From: Chlamydia felis Fe/C-56
Lineage (GTDB): Bacteria > Chlamydiota > Chlamydiia > Chlamydiales > Chlamydiaceae
DNA length: 64,000 bases
NCBI RefSeq assembly: GCF_000009945.1
Contig: NC_007899.1
Span: forward strand, 310,001 to 374,000
Reading direction: 5' to 3'
Numbering within the stretch: position 1 is the stretch's first letter; every line of letters begins with the position of its first letter. Positions 9,641-18,639 of this stretch are shown here, in pieces. Below the pieces are notes generated by a model. That model saw only the letters and a program-made list of their open reading frames with translations. It ran no database searches and was not told the DNA's origin. The position numbers were made by a program, and so were the translations under genes.

Positions 9641-10325
9641 AAAGTCCTCTTTCCTATATATATTGCGAGTAGTGATTCACAGAATGTGGTTCTCTGTTAG
9701 GGAATATGTTTATCTATCCTGCTCGCTTTATGTTAAGTACCCAAAATTAGTTATATATGATCTAGCGAAGTTCTTGTATTCTTTATTGAGAAGTCCCTAC
9801 AGAAAATTGCGCCGTTCTTCTCAATCCTCGTTATTAAAAGAAGGAAATGTATACGGAGAGTCCCCCTGGTCGGTTTTAAATAAAGTAAGCAAGGAATTCG
9901 GAGTGACTTCTCAAGATGTTGTTTATGACTTAGGATGTGGATTAGGGAAGGTTTGCTTTTGGTTTTCTCACGTTTTGAGATGTCAGGTTGTTGGTATAGA
10001 TAATCAGTCTGATTTTATTCGTTTTTCCTCTCGTATACACCGCTTGTTGTCTTTACAGACGGCAGTTTTTTTTAAAGAATATTTTTATGAAACACAATTG
10101 TCACAAGCTTCTTGTGTCTATTTTTATGGTTCCTCGTATTCTTTAAAGGTGTTAAAAAGTGTTTTAACAGTTTTAAAAGAACTAAAACCAGGAAATATGG
10201 TTATTAGTATTTCCTTTCCTTTAGATTCTCTGCCTGGAGGTGATTTGCTATTTTTCACGGAAAAAAGTTGCGATGTTACCTTCCCTTGGGGAAAGACAAA
10301 AGCGTATAAAAATATACGAAAATAG
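9603..10325 (+). CDS. Putative class I SAM-dependent methyltransferase
   Basis: A 240-residue protein. The N-terminal 80 residues are basic and aromatic. From about residue 105 there is a Rossmann methyltransferase core: motif I VVYDLGCGLGKVCFWFS, then CQVVGIDNQ as the acidic end of strand 2, and SCVYFYGSSYS in the motif IV position. The substrate is unknown. The start lies inside ispH in another frame, a 38-base overlap that suggests coupled translation. A weak AGAAG precedes the ATG. A later start (ATG near 9684) is possible and would keep the whole methyltransferase core. The gene ends seven bases from the convergent copD2 stop. Confidence 0.65.
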   Translation: MSYSNRLKSFATKKSSFLYILRVVIHRMWFSVREYVYLSCSLYVKYPKLVIYDLAKFLYSLLRSPYRKLRRSSQSSLLKEGNVYGESPWSVLNKVSKEFGVTSQDVVYDLGCGLGKVCFWFSHVLRCQVVGIDNQSDFIRFSSRIHRLLSLQTAVFFKEYFYETQLSQASCVYFYGSSYSLKVLKSVLTVLKELKPGNMVISISFPLDSLPGGDLLFFTEKSCDVTFPWGKTKAYKNIRK

Positions 10326-10332
10326 ATGTGCC

Positions 10333-11811
10333 CTATTGATAAAGACTGCGAACGGCATCATGTTCTGTTTGTAATACTTGCAGAAGGAAATTGTCCATGT
10401 TTTTCCAATGGTCTTTCACTTCCTCTATGGATCGAGTGATTTCATCATGTTCCATTCGGAATATCTCTTTATAGTTTTCTGAAAACGTTCGTGATGCCGT
10501 CTCTTTTAACTCATAAATTTTTGACGATGCTTCTGTGAGTTGGGATAAGGAAGTACAGATTTTTCCAGCACCTCTAAAGAAGGTTCGGGCTGTTGCTTGT
10601 TTCCATAATCCTGTATGCTTTTGGATGAATCCGAGAATCCGTTTTCCTGAGATTTCACCAATTATAGGGGTAGCCGCTCCTATAATCCCTAATGTTGCTG
10701 TGGCAACTCCTAACCATTGTGAAATCTTGGCCTGATTTTCGTAGCTTTCAATAAGTTCCTTGGCCTTTTCTAACAGATGTTTTCTAGCCTCTAAACGCGA
10801 GAGATTATCCTGTTCTCTACTGTTTAACATGAGCTTCATAATTTCTGCACAGATTCTAAGAATATCTAAGTTCGAGACGCGCATGCGCATCAAAGAACTT
10901 AGCTGCGCTTCGGTAAGAGCGAATTCAATAATTTCATCAGGTAAGCAATGAGATTGCGTATAATGCGCAGACACTTGATTGGAAAGTTCTTCAATAGCAA
11001 AGTCTTTTTTCTGTTTATGATGACGTTGCTCTTGATCTTGATGTTCTTGCTTCCCATGTTCTCCTTTTCCTTCTTCTTTTTCTTGTGATTTTGTATCGAC
11101 ACGTGTAGCTGCGGCCTCTTTTTGCGCATGACTGAATAGCGCCATGGGACTGAGAGAGGATGTGGAAGACTTTGGAGAAGATAACAAAGATTTTGTAGAT
11201 TCGGAATGTCTAGCAGAATCTTTAGAACAGTGTTCTTTTATTGTCTGTTTATCATAGATTTCAACATCAACTTTTGTTGCATGCAAAGTAAGAGATGAAT
11301 TTCCTTCCTGATCACCATCTTTAGGTTCTGGTAAATTCAGTACAATTGTTGTTGTTTTCGCTATGAGATTTTCATCTTTAGGAGCAAGAACAGAAGAAAA
11401 TGCTGCGCTAGATTGTGTTTTTTGTTCTTTCAGAGGGGTAAAAGTTGATTTTAGGTTTGCTTGTTGTGAATCTGGATTTTTATTGGACGAGGAAAGTGTA
11501 TCCAGGGATTTATGTAATGACAGATTAGGTAGAGATGAAGATTTCATCAACATACCGTTTTTTGCCATTAAAGTTTCTGAAGGTGCGGGTTTGTTTTGAA
11601 GAGGAAGTTGTGAAAATACAGAACTCGATTGATTTAATAAACTCAAACAGAGATCTGACATTGAACGCAGGATAGCCATGTGGGCACAATCAGGAACACT
11701 TACTTCAGCATCTATTACCGAAGAGGTTTCAGTTCCTGATTCTGTAATGAGTAAGTCAAGTTCTGCTCCCTCTGAAGATGTACTCGTTGTCGGTGAACAA
11801 GATACTGTCAT
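10333..11811 (-). CDS. copD2: Type III secretion translocator, CopD2-like
   Basis: A 492-residue protein and the last gene of a four-gene minus-strand operon. The first 270 residues are low-complexity, Ser/Thr/Gln/Lys-rich and probably disordered. The C-terminal 220 residues are helical, with one hydrophobic stretch (WLGVATATLGIIGAATPIIG, near residues 365-384) and flanking amphipathic helices. This is the layout of YopD/CopD-like minor translocators. Identification rests on this layout and on position next to CopB2 and Scc3 in the order known from C. trachomatis (CT860-CT862). It probably acts at the inclusion or host membrane. Confidence 0.75.
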   Translation of the reverse strand: MTVSCSPTTSTSSEGAELDLLITESGTETSSVIDAEVSVPDCAHMAILRSMSDLCLSLLNQSSSVFSQLPLQNKPAPSETLMAKNGMLMKSSSLPNLSLHKSLDTLSSSNKNPDSQQANLKSTFTPLKEQKTQSSAAFSSVLAPKDENLIAKTTTIVLNLPEPKDGDQEGNSSLTLHATKVDVEIYDKQTIKEHCSKDSARHSESTKSLLSSPKSSTSSLSPMALFSHAQKEAAATRVDTKSQEKEEGKGEHGKQEHQDQEQRHHKQKKDFAIEELSNQVSAHYTQSHCLPDEIIEFALTEAQLSSLMRMRVSNLDILRICAEIMKLMLNSREQDNLSRLEARKHLLEKAKELIESYENQAKISQWLGVATATLGIIGAATPIIGEISGKRILGFIQKHTGLWKQATARTFFRGAGKICTSLSQLTEASSKIYELKETASRTFSENYKEIFRMEHDEITRSIEEVKDHWKNMDNFLLQVLQTEHDAVRSLYQ

Positions 11812-11831
11812 AACATTCCTTTAAAAAGAAT

Positions 11832-13346
11832 TTACCTTAGAGCTTCCAGAAACGTTCTGTCGATTTCTCGGCATAACTGTAACACGCGCGCGAGATTTTC
11901 GAAAGAATCATGAATACTTTCTATGAGTTCTTGAGCACGTAAGAGATTGTCATCTCTTTCCATACTTAGTAGTTCTATTTTTGTTTCAAGAGATGTGTAA
12001 TGTGATTTAATTTTGAATAGGCTGGAGCGAATCCAAAGCATAGATCCTCGTAACAGACCTAAAGCACTTTCTAAAGCAGGGCCTATTCCGCGCATAGCTC
12101 CCTCAACAAAAGGAGAGAGTCCAAGGTTTTCTATATTTATAGAAGCAAACGATAATAAAGCGGCTATAGCGTAAAGAGCTATTTGTACAATTTTCAGTAT
12201 CTTTTGTTTTAATTGCTTATTTTTCCCAGGAAGTATCTTTTCAATAGCTTCCCAACCATTTAAAGTATCTAATAAAGTAAGCGTTAAGGCAATAAGGCCA
12301 GCAAGTAAACTTACCCAAGAGAAAATACCCCCACCCATAACTACGGCAACAGAAGCAAGTCCTATAGAGATCCATGGAGTGATCCATTCTACGATGGACA
12401 TTAATGAACCCCAACGTTGTGCCTGACGTTCTTTGTCTATAGATTTTTGGATTTGTACTATGCGTTCTTGGTGTGTTGCGTCTAGTTCTCTTTGGGTAGT
12501 CTCTATACAATCTTTATAAGAGGCGTAAGCAGAAAAATCTGAGAGAATACCTTGTTTTGTCAGTAAGTAACTTAAGGTAAATACACCAACAGAAGGAGGG
12601 CTAATAATAGGAATAACAGAAGCTGCTCGCATTTTTTTATTTTTGGAAGCTTTTTTAGAGAAACATTCTTGATGCTGTTGTTTTTTCGGGTGCCCATCTT
12701 GTGATAGTCCTTTACTATATTTTGCTTGTGGCGATCTTAGAATTAGTTGGTCTTCTTCTTTTCTGTGTAAATCAGCATCCCGAGAAGCAGATGAGCGCTT
12801 CTCGGATAGTGCGGTTTGTTCTATATTTTCTATAAGATCACGAGAGATCCCAGTTTTTTCTAAACGAGGTTGGGTTTTTGGCTGTTCTTCAGATTCTTTC
12901 TGTGTTTGAGTATGTGGAGAAACTTCAAAAGAGGTTTTCTCTTCGGTATGTTTCTCCCCGGATTTTGGCATAATTAGATCTTGAAGAAGAGATTTCATCG
13001 ATTCTTTAGAACTCTTTTGTGAAAAGAGATTCCACGGAGAAGACGATGATGTCTGTTCTTTTTTTGGTAATTGTGATGCTAGAGAACTTCCAAATTGTAA
13101 GATTTTTTCTCTGGGACTAGCTGCAGTAAGTTGCTTATTTGAAAAAGTCTGTTCCACAGTTTTTGTGGAATAATGCTTACTTTGCTTATCGGTAAAGAAT
13201 TTCGGCAAAACCTTCTCTGAGGATTCTGAAGATAAGGTAATCGAATACTTTATATTCAGAGTGCTTTCAGATTGTTTAGAACCTTCTGAAATATAAGGCT
13301 GTTGATTTAAAAGAATTTCTGTGGATTGTGCAAGCCAGGAAGACAT
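11832..13346 (-). CDS. copB2: Type III secretion translocator, CopB2-like
   Basis: A 504-residue protein with a polar, low-complexity N-terminal half. A hydrophobic core follows near residues 245-265 (VIPIISPPSVGVFTLSYLL) and 320-365 (WITPWISIGLASVAVVMGGG plus SWVSLLAGLIALTLTLLD), then coiled-coil-like helices toward the C terminus. Two hydrophobic segments separated by helices are typical of YopB/CopB major translocators, which insert in host membranes. ATG 13346 is chosen because GGGGA lies about seven bases upstream; an in-frame TTG at 13352 would extend it by two codons. It is 24 bases from scc3 and 20 from copD2, so the three are surely cotranscribed. Confidence 0.78.
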   Translation of the reverse strand: MSSWLAQSTEILLNQQPYISEGSKQSESTLNIKYSITLSSESSEKVLPKFFTDKQSKHYSTKTVEQTFSNKQLTAASPREKILQFGSSLASQLPKKEQTSSSSPWNLFSQKSSKESMKSLLQDLIMPKSGEKHTEEKTSFEVSPHTQTQKESEEQPKTQPRLEKTGISRDLIENIEQTALSEKRSSASRDADLHRKEEDQLILRSPQAKYSKGLSQDGHPKKQQHQECFSKKASKNKKMRAASVIPIISPPSVGVFTLSYLLTKQGILSDFSAYASYKDCIETTQRELDATHQERIVQIQKSIDKERQAQRWGSLMSIVEWITPWISIGLASVAVVMGGGIFSWVSLLAGLIALTLTLLDTLNGWEAIEKILPGKNKQLKQKILKIVQIALYAIAALLSFASINIENLGLSPFVEGAMRGIGPALESALGLLRGSMLWIRSSLFKIKSHYTSLETKIELLSMERDDNLLRAQELIESIHDSFENLARVLQLCREIDRTFLEALR

Positions 13347-13370
13347 GATCAATTCCCCATGGTTATGGGA

Positions 13371-13889
13371 TTATGTATGGTTTTTGATATCCAAGATTTC
13401 AGCTTTTAGGTCTTGATAAGCGCTATGATTTTTTGCACGCTCCCAGGCAAGTTCTAAAGCCTTACTTGCTTCCTCTTGTTTATCCATAAGAGTGTAACAA
13501 ATATAGGCATAATAATGGGGGTAGGGATCCTTATCTCGTAATAACGCAGTTACCGCATAAGCATGTAGGGCTTGAGGATAGAGTTTACTCATATGAAGAG
13601 AAGCCCCTAGAGAAAACCAAAATTTAGAGACAAAAGGATTAAAAAACACTAACCAACGGAAAGTTTCGCTACTGGTTTGATACTCTCTATTTAGGTAAGC
13701 ATTGTAACCTTCTTTATAAACACGCTCTAACTCTTCAGAAGAAATTCTGAATAGTTTTTGATAGGTGTCTAATGGAAGATCTTTATTTGGAAAGTAGCCC
13801 GAGAGATAACTTTCCAAATCATCCGGAAAGGGATAGTCTTCTTTGCTAGAGGAAGCTATTTTTTCTAATAAATAAGCTAAGTATGACAT
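13371..13889 (-). CDS. scc3: Type III secretion class II chaperone, Scc3/LcrH2-like
   Basis: A 172-residue TPR protein of the SycD/LcrH family. Two to three TPR-like helix pairs are visible (YKEGYNAYLNREYQTSSETF near 58-77, FWFSLGASLHMSKLYPQALH near 92-111, and PYPHYYAYICYTLMDKQEEA near 123-142). Such chaperones bind the hydrophobic translocators in the bacterial cytoplasm before secretion, and the two translocators follow immediately. The start codon overlaps the stop of the upstream gene (TAATG arrangement), which indicates coupled translation. Confidence 0.88.
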   Translation of the reverse strand: MSYLAYLLEKIASSSKEDYPFPDDLESYLSGYFPNKDLPLDTYQKLFRISSEELERVYKEGYNAYLNREYQTSSETFRWLVFFNPFVSKFWFSLGASLHMSKLYPQALHAYAVTALLRDKDPYPHYYAYICYTLMDKQEEASKALELAWERAKNHSAYQDLKAEILDIKNHT

Positions 13890-15337
13890 TACGGACGCAA
13901 ATTGTAAATAAAGGTATCCATGAGTTCTTTAAGAAGCTTCAATACATTGGAACGAGCCTGATGGCATTGAGAGACTTCTTGAAGATGCCTTTGCATGTCT
14001 GTTCTTTCAAGTTGAGTAATTTTCTCCATATTTTCTTTGCGCATCTGAACATTTTCTTTTAGAAGTCTTTTTTCTTCTTCAGACCATTGCAACGTATCTG
14101 TTATGGTTACGCCAAGTTTTCTAGCTTGATCAACAAGAGCTTTCATTTCTGAATTCTCTCTCCAGTCAATAGCACCTTTTTCAGAGTTAATTTTAGAAAT
14201 GAGTAACGTAAGTGTGTCCACGTTATCTGTACGTTCTTTGACACGAAGATATAGTTCTTGGGCTTCAGCTTCAGCTTGTCCAAGAATTCTCTCCATAAGT
14301 TTCATAAAGCGGATGAATACATTTTCAATTTTTGGAGTAGGAATAGGGGAAAATCCTTGCACAGGAGTTGTTGCGGTGAAAAGCGACATAGGAGATTGCG
14401 CTTTTCTCTTAAAGGTCTGTTCTTCTTTAACGTTAATTTCTCTAGACTGTCGTACGTCATCAAGATAACGTAGGTGTGCGATGGATAATTGAGAAGAAGC
14501 TTCTTCTATTTCTTCAACGGTAACCTTTGCCCTGTATTTTTTCTTCTTGTCCTTTTTTTGACTATCCTCTTCTTGATGCTGTCCATCGCGTTGTTGATCC
14601 TGTTTGTGATCTCGGTTTTCTCGATCTTGTTTGGATTCTTGAGATTTCGTTGTAAAGATCTGCTGTTCTTTTTTCTCTGTAGCATGAGCAGCATATGCTT
14701 GGTAGGAAATATGTTCTCCGTCTTTTTCTATTCGGGGCTGCTGAGAGGATGCAGAAGAGTGAGAAGCTCGTGGTGCAAATTGTTCCGAAGTATGTTTAGA
14801 TAAAGAAGAACTAGTCAAAGGTCTTGGTATATTAGGGATTTTCTCAGGAGAAGACCTCATAGAAGATTTTAACATTTGTTGCGTATCTTTTGATGCAACA
14901 AACACGTCTTGGTTTGATCTTGGCGCCACATCTTGAGGCTTGTATCCTTCTTGAGGAGATTGTTTCTCTTGTTTTCCTAGACTCGATTTTCCTTCTGTTG
15001 TCTTTGTAGAATCTATGGTTTCTAAAGTTTGAAGGAGATCTGATATAAGTATCTCTACTTCGACCGTTTCCGGAGATAGAAATACAAGGTTGTGAGAACA
15101 GTCTTGAGGTAAAGGAGTACTTTCTCCAGAAGTTACAAAAATTTGAGCAAAAGCTAGCGTAGAAAGAGCACTTAATGAAGTCGATGCTGACCCCTCGGAA
15201 GTAAAGACAGAAAGCGCAACGTCTCCGGCTGCAGTTTTTAAGATGCTGGAAGATGTAGAAGCTGAGGATGCAGAGAGAGAATCTTCCTTTAAAGCCATGT
15301 TGTTAGATGGAACTGCTGAGGGCAGAGGCGTATTCAT
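13889..15337 (-). CDS. Conserved chlamydial coiled-coil protein heading the scc3-copB2-copD2 operon
   Basis: A 482-residue protein with no recognised domain. About the first 270 residues are Ser/Gln/Lys-rich and presumably disordered, much like the N-terminal halves of the two translocators. The C-terminal 200 residues are strongly helical with heptad-like stretches (IRFMKLMERILGQAEAEAQE, LKENVQMRKENMEKITQLER). It is the first gene of the operon, with translation coupled to scc3. By gene order it corresponds to C. trachomatis CT863 (from memory). A secreted substrate or third translocon component is plausible from composition and context. A promoter is proposed at 15383-15409. Confidence 0.75.
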   Translation of the reverse strand: MNTPLPSAVPSNNMALKEDSLSASSASTSSSILKTAAGDVALSVFTSEGSASTSLSALSTLAFAQIFVTSGESTPLPQDCSHNLVFLSPETVEVEILISDLLQTLETIDSTKTTEGKSSLGKQEKQSPQEGYKPQDVAPRSNQDVFVASKDTQQMLKSSMRSSPEKIPNIPRPLTSSSLSKHTSEQFAPRASHSSASSQQPRIEKDGEHISYQAYAAHATEKKEQQIFTTKSQESKQDRENRDHKQDQQRDGQHQEEDSQKKDKKKKYRAKVTVEEIEEASSQLSIAHLRYLDDVRQSREINVKEEQTFKRKAQSPMSLFTATTPVQGFSPIPTPKIENVFIRFMKLMERILGQAEAEAQELYLRVKERTDNVDTLTLLISKINSEKGAIDWRENSEMKALVDQARKLGVTITDTLQWSEEEKRLLKENVQMRKENMEKITQLERTDMQRHLQEVSQCHQARSNVLKLLKELMDTFIYNLRP

Positions 15338-15382
15338 ACTAATTTTCGCACGAGTAAATTATGAGGACACAGAGCGATGAAA

Positions 15383-15409
15383 ATTATATAAAACCCAATT
15401 TTCCTGCAA
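15383..15409 (-). promoter_or_regulatory. Putative promoter of the type III translocon operon
   Basis: On the minus strand TTGCAG (15409-15404) and TATAAT (15388-15383) are 15 bases apart; reading the -35 one base earlier as CTTGCA gives 16. Transcription would start near 15375, about 40 bases before the first ATG at 15337. The match to a sigma66-type promoter is good at -10 and fair at -35. Confidence 0.45.
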
Positions 15410-15529
15410 GTTTGATTATAAAAGGGTTAGACGGACAGAGAGAAAGCTAGAGAATGCGGGGATTTTCTATTTACAAAAACAGGAATAGACATCAAAATGA
15501 GTCTGCTAACCACTATAGAGAGTTTTTCT

Positions 15530-15611
15530 GCCCAGGTGGTGAAATTGGTAGACACGCTGGATTTAGGATCCAGTGCTTCGCGGCATGTAGGTTCAAGTCC
15601 TATCCTGGGCA
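15530..15611 (+). tRNA. tRNA-Leu(TAG)
   Basis: The acceptor GCCCAGG (15530-15536) pairs with CCTGGGC (15604-15610), followed by discriminator A. The anticodon stem CTGGA/TCCAG encloses TTTAGGA with anticodon TAG. A T-arm GGTTCAAGTCC is present, with a short extra arm between. No CCA is encoded. It reads CTA/CTN leucine codons. Confidence 0.95.
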
Positions 15612-15701
15612 TTCTCAACCTCTATTCTCTTGGAAAAATCATTAAATTCCTATTCGTAGTAAAATAAAATCTAGAGTTTTAGATTTTTTTTGAGGAATTT
15701 T

Positions 15702-15989
15702 ATGAAGACAAAGCTTTTGGTTTCTGCTTTTTTTCTAAGTTCTTGTTTTTCTTTAGCTTTTGGAGAAAATTCCTGCGTCTCAGAGTCAGTGTCTTTAGTA
15801 AAAGCTGTTCCTGCTTCAGGGTTGCAGTTTCAAGAGCAGAATGGCTATGTACCATACAGTTTCTATTATCCGTATGAGTATGGGTACTATTATCCAGAGA
15901 CTTATGGGGGATATGCTGGTACAGCTCAAGATAACGATGATTGCCTCACGCGTTTCGAAGATGGAATCTTTTTCTACCACTGTGATTAG
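15702..15989 (+). CDS. Small Tyr-rich exported protein, chlamydial hypothetical
   Basis: A 95-residue protein with a clear Sec signal peptide (MKTKLLVSAFFLSSCFSLAFG, cleavage near residue 21). The mature part holds a tyrosine cluster (YYPYEYGYYYPETYGGY near residues 52-68) and three cysteines. ATG 15702 is chosen for GAGGA at 15692-15696. The function is unknown. Tyr-rich and Cys-bearing exported peptides could be envelope or cell-surface components; this is only inference. Its stop overlaps the convergent recombinase stop by four bases. Confidence 0.7.
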   Translation: MKTKLLVSAFFLSSCFSLAFGENSCVSESVSLVKAVPASGLQFQEQNGYVPYSFYYPYEYGYYYPETYGGYAGTAQDNDDCLTRFEDGIFFYHCD

Positions 15990-16882
15990 GGATTTCTCGG
16001 GTGATGAGAAAGGAAGTTTTCTATTAGGGTGTCTGAAGCTACATGAGTGTAAATTTCTGTAGAGGCAATGCGAGCATGTCCGAGCATTTCCTGGATCACT
16101 CTGAGATCAGCCTTATTGTCCAATAGGTGTGTGGCAAAGGCGTGTCTTAGGGAGTGTGGTGAGACTTGTTTATGGGTGATTTGCTTTGCGTAGTGATGGA
16201 TTCTTCTCCACACACAGGAGCGTTCTAGCTTATGCCCGCGTACGGAGAGAAACAAGTGGTGTTCTTCAGGGCGTTGTTTTTGAAAGGTTTCTCGGAAAGG
16301 GCACAGATAGGCATCGATAGTCTTACAGGCTCGTTCCCCTAGGGGAACGAGCCGTGTTTTAGATCCTTTCCCCGTGACACGAAGGAAATCATCGCTAACA
16401 TCACCAATGCATAGACCACAGAGCTCCGATACTCGTATACCTGTAGAATATAGGGTATGGAGAATCGCAGAATCTCTAGCAGAGATCATAGGCGAAGTTT
16501 CAGATGTTTTAGGAATAGCTAACAGAGCATCGACTTCTTTTGGTGTTAATACAGAGGGCAGCCGTTTCCAAATTTTAGGATGTTCGATAAGTGGAGGATG
16601 ATCAAGAAGTTCCGTTTCTTTGAGAAATCGGAAAAATACTTTTAAGGCAATCAAGCGACGCGCTAAAGTAGACTCGGATTCTTGACGTTTATGCAACTGT
16701 TGAACAAATAGATACACGCTATCTTGAGAAATTTCCTCAATTGATGTAATGGCGCTTATTTTCAGGAAGAGAGTGATATCTTGAGAATATGCGGAAATAG
16801 AATTGCGGCTAAGGCCGCGATCTACTGAAAGAAAAAGAGTAAATTGTTCGAGGATGTTATCGCAAAACTGGGCTGAGGTCAT
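15986..16882 (-). CDS. xerD: Xer tyrosine recombinase (probably XerD)
   Basis: A 298-residue site-specific recombinase that resolves chromosome dimers at dif. The N-terminal SAM-like DNA-binding domain covers about 1-95. The catalytic domain shows the expected Arg in STGIRVSELCGL, Lys in TGKGSKTRLVPL, HSLRHAFATHLL, and the nucleophile Tyr in GHARIASTEIYTHV. I call it XerD rather than XerC from memory of C. trachomatis (CT864); the sequence alone does not decide this. It is divergent from pgi. Confidence 0.85.
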   Translation of the reverse strand: MTSAQFCDNILEQFTLFLSVDRGLSRNSISAYSQDITLFLKISAITSIEEISQDSVYLFVQQLHKRQESESTLARRLIALKVFFRFLKETELLDHPPLIEHPKIWKRLPSVLTPKEVDALLAIPKTSETSPMISARDSAILHTLYSTGIRVSELCGLCIGDVSDDFLRVTGKGSKTRLVPLGERACKTIDAYLCPFRETFQKQRPEEHHLFLSVRGHKLERSCVWRRIHHYAKQITHKQVSPHSLRHAFATHLLDNKADLRVIQEMLGHARIASTEIYTHVASDTLIENFLSHHPRNP

Positions 16883-16954
16883 AAAATGTAACTTCGGCTG
16901 GTATGGTTTCAGTATAGGTACATAGGTAGTTTTTAAGCTAGGACGAGGTAGATA

Positions 16955-18562
16955 ATGAATGGAAAAAGCTTTTTAGATAGCTCATCAACGAAGATTTTAC
17001 AAGATTTAGCAGTTGCTCCTATAGACCTAACATCTCCTGGAATAATTTCTAAAGAACGAATAGAAAGGTTTTCCTTGTTCGTGGAAGGCTTTACGTTTAG
17101 CTATGCTATGGAACGTGTTGATGATGGAATTCTATCTGCATTAACAGGCTTAGCTTCTGAACGTGGCCTTCTTGCTTCTATGAAAGCTATGCAAAATGGG
17201 GAAGTCGTAAATTATATTGATAATTTTCCTAGTGAATCACGACCCGCCCTACACACAGCTACGCGTGCTTGGGTTAGGGGAATTTCCTTGACAGGCAATG
17301 CTGAAGATATTTCATTGAGATCGAAAATTGAAGTGCAACGTTTAAGAGATTTCCTAAACAAGTATAGGGATGCTTTTACCACTATTGTACAAATTGGTAT
17401 TGGGGGATCGGAACTCGGACCCAAAGCTCTACATTGTGCTTTAAAAGGTTGTTGCCCATCGGATAAGAAAGTGTATTTTGTTTCTAATGTGGACCCCGAT
17501 AATGCTGCAGAGGTTTTGCAAGAGATCGATTGCTCTAAAACACTAGTGGTTACTGTATCGAAGTCGGGAACAACATTGGAGACAGCGGTTAACGAAGAAT
17601 TATTCGCAGATCATTTCTTAAAACAGGGGTTAAGTTTTCGCGACCATTTTATTGCTGTTACCTGTGAGGGTAGCCCCATGGATGATACAACTAGGTATCT
17701 CGAAGTTTTCCATATTTGGGACAGTATTGGTGGCCGGTTTTCTTCTACATCTATGGTAGGGGGAGTCGTTTTAGGATTTGCTTATGGGTTTGATGCTTTC
17801 ATTCAGCTTCTTGAAGGAGCTGCAGCTATGGACTTAGTGGCTTTAGAACCCCATATGAGCGAAAACCTCCCCATGTTATCTGCAATGCTCGGAATCTGGA
17901 ATCGCAATTTCTTGCGCTATCCTACTACCGCGGTCATTCCCTACTCTATGGGATTGGAATACTTTCCCGCGCATTTGCAGCAATGTGGTATGGAATCTAA
18001 TGGAAAGAGCGTGGCTCAAACCGGAGAGTTGATTGGTTTTTCCACGAGTCCTATTCTTTGGGGTGAGTTAGGAACAAATAGTCAGCATTCCTTTTTCCAG
18101 GCCTTGCATCAAGGTAGCGATATTGTGCCTGTAGAATTTATTGGTTTTCTTAGGAATCAACGAGGAAGGGATATTGAGATTTCCGGGTCTAGTTCCTCTC
18201 AGAAGCTTTTTGCTAATATGATAGCGCAATCGATAGCTTTAGCAAAGGGAAGAGAAAATGTGAATCCTAATAAGAATTTCAAGGGAAATCGTCCGTCCTC
18301 TCTTCTGGTATCTGAAAGACTCACTCCCTACACCATGGGAGCTCTCTTGGCTTTCTATGAACATAAGATAGTCTTTCAAGGCTTTTGCTGGGGTATCAAT
18401 TCCTTTGACCAGGAAGGAGTCACTCTAGGAAAAGACCTAGCTAATCAGGTTTTGCGCATTATGCAGGGACAACAGGGAGGGGATAATGTTGTTATTGAAG
18501 CAGAGGCATTGTTAGGACTTTTTGACAAAAATAAAAAACTTAAAGAGTTTGGGGAGGCGTAA
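16955..18562 (+). CDS. pgi: Glucose-6-phosphate isomerase
   Basis: Pgi interconverts glucose-6-phosphate and fructose-6-phosphate, linking imported sugar phosphates to glycolysis and glycogen. The 535 residues carry VQIGIGGSELGPKALH near 147, VTVSKSGTTLETAVNEELF near 197, GGRFSSTSMVGGVV near 262, and the catalytic glutamate and histidine stretches QCGMESNGKSV and GTNSQHSFFQALHQG. ATG 16955 is preceded by GAGGTAG. It is divergent from the recombinase gene and followed by the LtuA-like gene. Confidence 0.95.
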   Translation: MNGKSFLDSSSTKILQDLAVAPIDLTSPGIISKERIERFSLFVEGFTFSYAMERVDDGILSALTGLASERGLLASMKAMQNGEVVNYIDNFPSESRPALHTATRAWVRGISLTGNAEDISLRSKIEVQRLRDFLNKYRDAFTTIVQIGIGGSELGPKALHCALKGCCPSDKKVYFVSNVDPDNAAEVLQEIDCSKTLVVTVSKSGTTLETAVNEELFADHFLKQGLSFRDHFIAVTCEGSPMDDTTRYLEVFHIWDSIGGRFSSTSMVGGVVLGFAYGFDAFIQLLEGAAAMDLVALEPHMSENLPMLSAMLGIWNRNFLRYPTTAVIPYSMGLEYFPAHLQQCGMESNGKSVAQTGELIGFSTSPILWGELGTNSQHSFFQALHQGSDIVPVEFIGFLRNQRGRDIEISGSSSSQKLFANMIAQSIALAKGRENVNPNKNFKGNRPSSLLVSERLTPYTMGALLAFYEHKIVFQGFCWGINSFDQEGVTLGKDLANQVLRIMQGQQGGDNVVIEAEALLGLFDKNKKLKEFGEA

Positions 18563-18639
18563 CACCTTTTCATACAGTATTTTAATGGTTTTTGTGGTAT
18601 AATAAGGGCCTTCATAGTTTAAGCGATGGATGAAAAGCT

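Noticed and set aside
14489-14803. 104-codon plus-strand frame inside the operon-leading coiled-coil gene
   Set aside because: It is a Phe/Leu/Cys-rich antisense shadow of Lys/Glu/Gln-rich coding sequence.
15530-16882. tRNA-Leu next to a Xer recombinase as a genomic island or phage attachment site
   Set aside because: The recombinase is a normal housekeeping Xer protein, no direct repeat of the tRNA 3' end was seen, and the flanking genes are standard chlamydial ones.
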